DNA of 7,647 nt from Bradyrhizobium sp. (GTDB taxonomy: Bacteria; Pseudomonadota; Alphaproteobacteria; Rhizobiales; Xanthobacteraceae): the NCBI GenBank assembly GCA_028290305.1, contig JAQGKC010000335.1, forward strand, positions 1-7,647. The letters are read 5' to 3'. The notes beneath the pieces were generated by a model. The model saw nothing but the letters and a program-made list of their open reading frames with translations. It was not told the DNA's origin and searched no databases. The position numbers were made by a program, and so were the translations under genes. This document shows, in pieces, positions 6,452-7,647 of the stretch; the first letter of the stretch is position 1; every line of letters starts with the position of its first letter.

Positions 6452-6480
6452 TTGACCTTTGGCCTCACCCGCAGTAGATA
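6452..6480 (+). promoter_or_regulatory. Candidate sigma-70 promoter of the secE-nusG operon
   Basis: TTGACC (6452-6457; 5 of 6 consensus), a spacer of exactly 17 bases, and TAGATA (6475-6480; 3 of 6) form a plausible housekeeping promoter. It lies just after two hairpins that could terminate the upstream gene and about 170 bases before secE. A TACAAT at 6617-6622, nearer secE, is an alternative -10 but lacks a good -35. Confidence 0.5.
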
Positions 6481-6651
6481 CCCTTCACCTGCTGCCGGCC
6501 CGTTTTGACGGATATCCGGCGCGGCTTTGAATTCCCCCGAACAATCGAGCCCGCTTGCCGGCTCATCCTTCGAGAGAGGGCTGGGCGCTAGAGGGCTGTT
6601 CGGATTCCTTAAAACCTACAATCGTCTCACGACGGACGCGGATATCAGGCG

Positions 6652-6843
6652 ATGGCTTTCAGCCCGTTCAAATTCCTGCAGGAAGTGCGCTCGGAGACCG
6701 CCAAGGTCACCTGGCCGACCCGCCGCGAGACGACGATCACCACGATCATGGTGTTCGTGATGGTTGCGTTGGCCTCAATCTTCTTTTTCGCCGCGGATCA
6801 GATCAGCCGTTATCTCGTCACCTTTTTGCTCGGCATCCATTAA
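6652..6843 (+). CDS. secE: Preprotein translocase subunit SecE
   Basis: This is a 63-residue inner-membrane protein, the single-span short form usual in alphaproteobacteria (E. coli SecE has three spans). The N-terminal amphipathic helix ends in the family signature EVRSETAKVTWPTRRET (11-27); the Lys-Val-x-Trp-Pro residues contact SecY. A single hydrophobic segment, about residues 30-59, follows. SecE clamps the two halves of SecY in the SecYEG channel. ATG 6652 has only a weak ribosome site (cagg). The stop codon TAA overlaps the first ATG of nusG in TAATG, pointing to one transcript and coupled translation. Confidence 0.96.
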   Translation: MAFSPFKFLQEVRSETAKVTWPTRRETTITTIMVFVMVALASIFFFAADQISRYLVTFLLGIH

Positions 6844-7397
6844 TGACAAGCGCCGGAACTCAAACGATGGACAAGCGCTGGTATATCGTTCACGCCTATT
6901 CGAACTTCGAAAAGAAGGTCGCGGAGTCGATCCGCGAGCAGTCGAAGCAGCGCGGGCTTGAAGAACTGTTCGAGCAGGTGCTGGTGCCGACCGAAAAGGT
7001 CACCGAGGTGCGCCGCGGCCGCAAGATCGACGCCGAGCGCAAGTTTTTCCCGGGCTATGTCCTGGTCAAGATGAAGTTGACCGACGAGGCCTTCCATCTG
7101 ATCAAGAATACCCCGAAGGTGACGGGCTTCCTCGGCGCGGAAAACAAGCCGATGCCGATCTCGGAAGCCGAAGCGATGCGGATCCTGCATCAGGTGCAGG
7201 AAGGCGTCGAACGCCCGAAGGCGTCGGTGTCGTTCGAGATCGGCGAGAATGTGCGGGTGGCCGATGGGCCGTTCGCGTCGTTCTCGGGTGTGGTCGAGGA
7301 AATCGACGAGGCGCGCTCGCGCGTGAAGGTCGCGGTGTCGATCTTCGGGCGAGCCACGCCGGTCGAACTGGAATTCGGTCAGGTCGAGAAGGTCTGA
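6843..7397 (+). CDS. nusG: Transcription termination/antitermination protein NusG
   Basis: With the start at 6843 the protein has 184 residues. The N-terminal NGN domain begins KRWYIVHAYSNFEKKVAESI, continues through VLVPTEKVTEVRRGRK and FFPGYVLVKM, and reaches NTPKVTGFLG. The C-terminal KOW domain spans about residues 130-184 (ENVRVADGPFASFSGVVEEI through VELEFGQVEKV). NusG binds RNA polymerase to suppress pausing and its KOW domain contacts Rho or ribosomal S10. The ATG at 6843 overlaps the secE stop by one base (TAATG), which favours coupled translation. A second in-frame ATG at 6867 would give 176 residues, a common length for the family, and has equally weak ribosome-site support. The downstream gene is rplK, as usual. 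Confidence 0.95.
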   Translation: MTSAGTQTMDKRWYIVHAYSNFEKKVAESIREQSKQRGLEELFEQVLVPTEKVTEVRRGRKIDAERKFFPGYVLVKMKLTDEAFHLIKNTPKVTGFLGAENKPMPISEAEAMRILHQVQEGVERPKASVSFEIGENVRVADGPFASFSGVVEEIDEARSRVKVAVSIFGRATPVELEFGQVEKV

Positions 7398-7434
7398 TCG
7401 ATCAAGGTGCGAAGCGGGTCTTCGCGAAAAAGGC

Positions 7435-7479
7435 CGTGGGAGGACAAGGCGATAGCCAATCGTCTTCATCCGAACCACG
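7435..7479 (+). promoter_or_regulatory. Structured rplK leader, possible L1 autoregulation site
   Basis: In the 125-base nusG-rplK gap, an outer stem cgtgg/ccacg (7435-7439/7475-7479) stacks on an inner 6-bp stem gaggac/gtcttc (7440-7445/7462-7467, one G-T pair). The two are separated by seven unpaired bases (atccgaa) on the 3' side only. Two stems with a one-sided loop is the general form of L1-binding RNA, and L1 represses the L11-L1 mRNA in E. coli. A further hairpin, gcgaag/cttcgc (7409-7414/7420-7425), lies upstream. The regulatory role is inferred. Confidence 0.35.
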
Positions 7480-7522
7480 AACCTGAAACAGCCGATTTCG
7501 GTCGGCACAACAGGAGTGATAA

Positions 7523-7647
7523 ATGGCAAAGAAAGTGACCGGATACCTGAAATTGCAGGTGCCGGCCGGTGCGGCGAACCCTTCGCCCCCGATCGGACCC
7601 GCGCTTGGTCAGCGCGGCCTCAACATCATGGAATTCTGCAAGGCGTT
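7523..7647 (+). CDS. rplK: 50S ribosomal protein L11, N-terminal part (3' partial)
   Basis: The first 41 residues are present; the gene runs out of the window. It begins [20 protein letters not shown] and includes the proline-rich linker with [20 protein letters not shown], the L11 N-terminal domain signature that lies over the GTPase centre of 23S rRNA and contacts elongation factors. ATG 7523 has a strong AGGAG (7512-7516) 6 bases upstream. It follows nusG on the same strand across a structured leader, as in most Proteobacteria, where rplA (L1) would be expected next. Confidence 0.97.
   Translation, partial: MAKKVTGYLKLQVPAGAANPSPPIGPALGQRGLNIMEFCKA

Noticed and set aside
6840..7529. Minus-strand open frame of 229 codons
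   Set aside because: Antisense to nusG and running into the rplK start; rich in His, Arg and Leu, as expected from reading conserved genes backwards.

Overview
The window is high-GC alphaproteobacterial chromosome, most like the Bradyrhizobium/Rhodopseudomonas group. This rests on the protein sequences, on the tRNA-Trp, secE, nusG, rplK order, and on two intergenic palindromic elements whose outer arms read gtcattccggg / cccggaatgac. I could not run a database search, so the assignment is from recognition only.

Positions 1-5510 are an accessory, lipid/carbonyl-metabolism block. It opens with the 3' end of an acyl-CoA dehydrogenase, followed 48 bases later on the same strand by an APH-fold kinase of the ACAD10/ACAD11/LvaA type. 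Next comes a short-chain dehydrogenase on the minus strand, then a histidine phosphatase and a second short-chain dehydrogenase on the plus strand. The block ends with a minus-strand serine hydrolase of the beta-lactamase/EstB type, which is broken by a single in-frame TAG. Each of the two convergent gene junctions (1398-1629 and 4162-4298) holds a long multi-hairpin palindromic element of the same family.

Positions 5760-7647 are a housekeeping block: tRNA-Trp(CCA), a small secreted glycine-rich protein, secE, nusG and the start of rplK. The tRNA-Trp, secE, nusG, rplK order is widely conserved in Proteobacteria; the glycine-rich gene sits inside it. A candidate sigma-70 promoter (TTGACC, 17 bases, TAGATA) lies upstream of secE. 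The leader between nusG and rplK can fold into two stems separated by a one-sided bulge, which could be a ribosomal-protein autoregulation site.

How the genes may work together: in the first block, an acyl-CoA dehydrogenase, a kinase of the type that phosphorylates hydroxyacyl-CoAs, two oxidoreductases and a phosphatase-fold protein could handle hydroxy or keto fatty acids, but only the dehydrogenase and kinase look like one operon. In the second block, SecE (translocon), NusG (elongation factor) and L11 (ribosome) are the usual translation/transcription/secretion operon. I see no clearly new biological system. The items most worth a second look are the palindromic elements, the amber-interrupted hydrolase, the kinase/dehydrogenase neighbourhood and the rplK leader.
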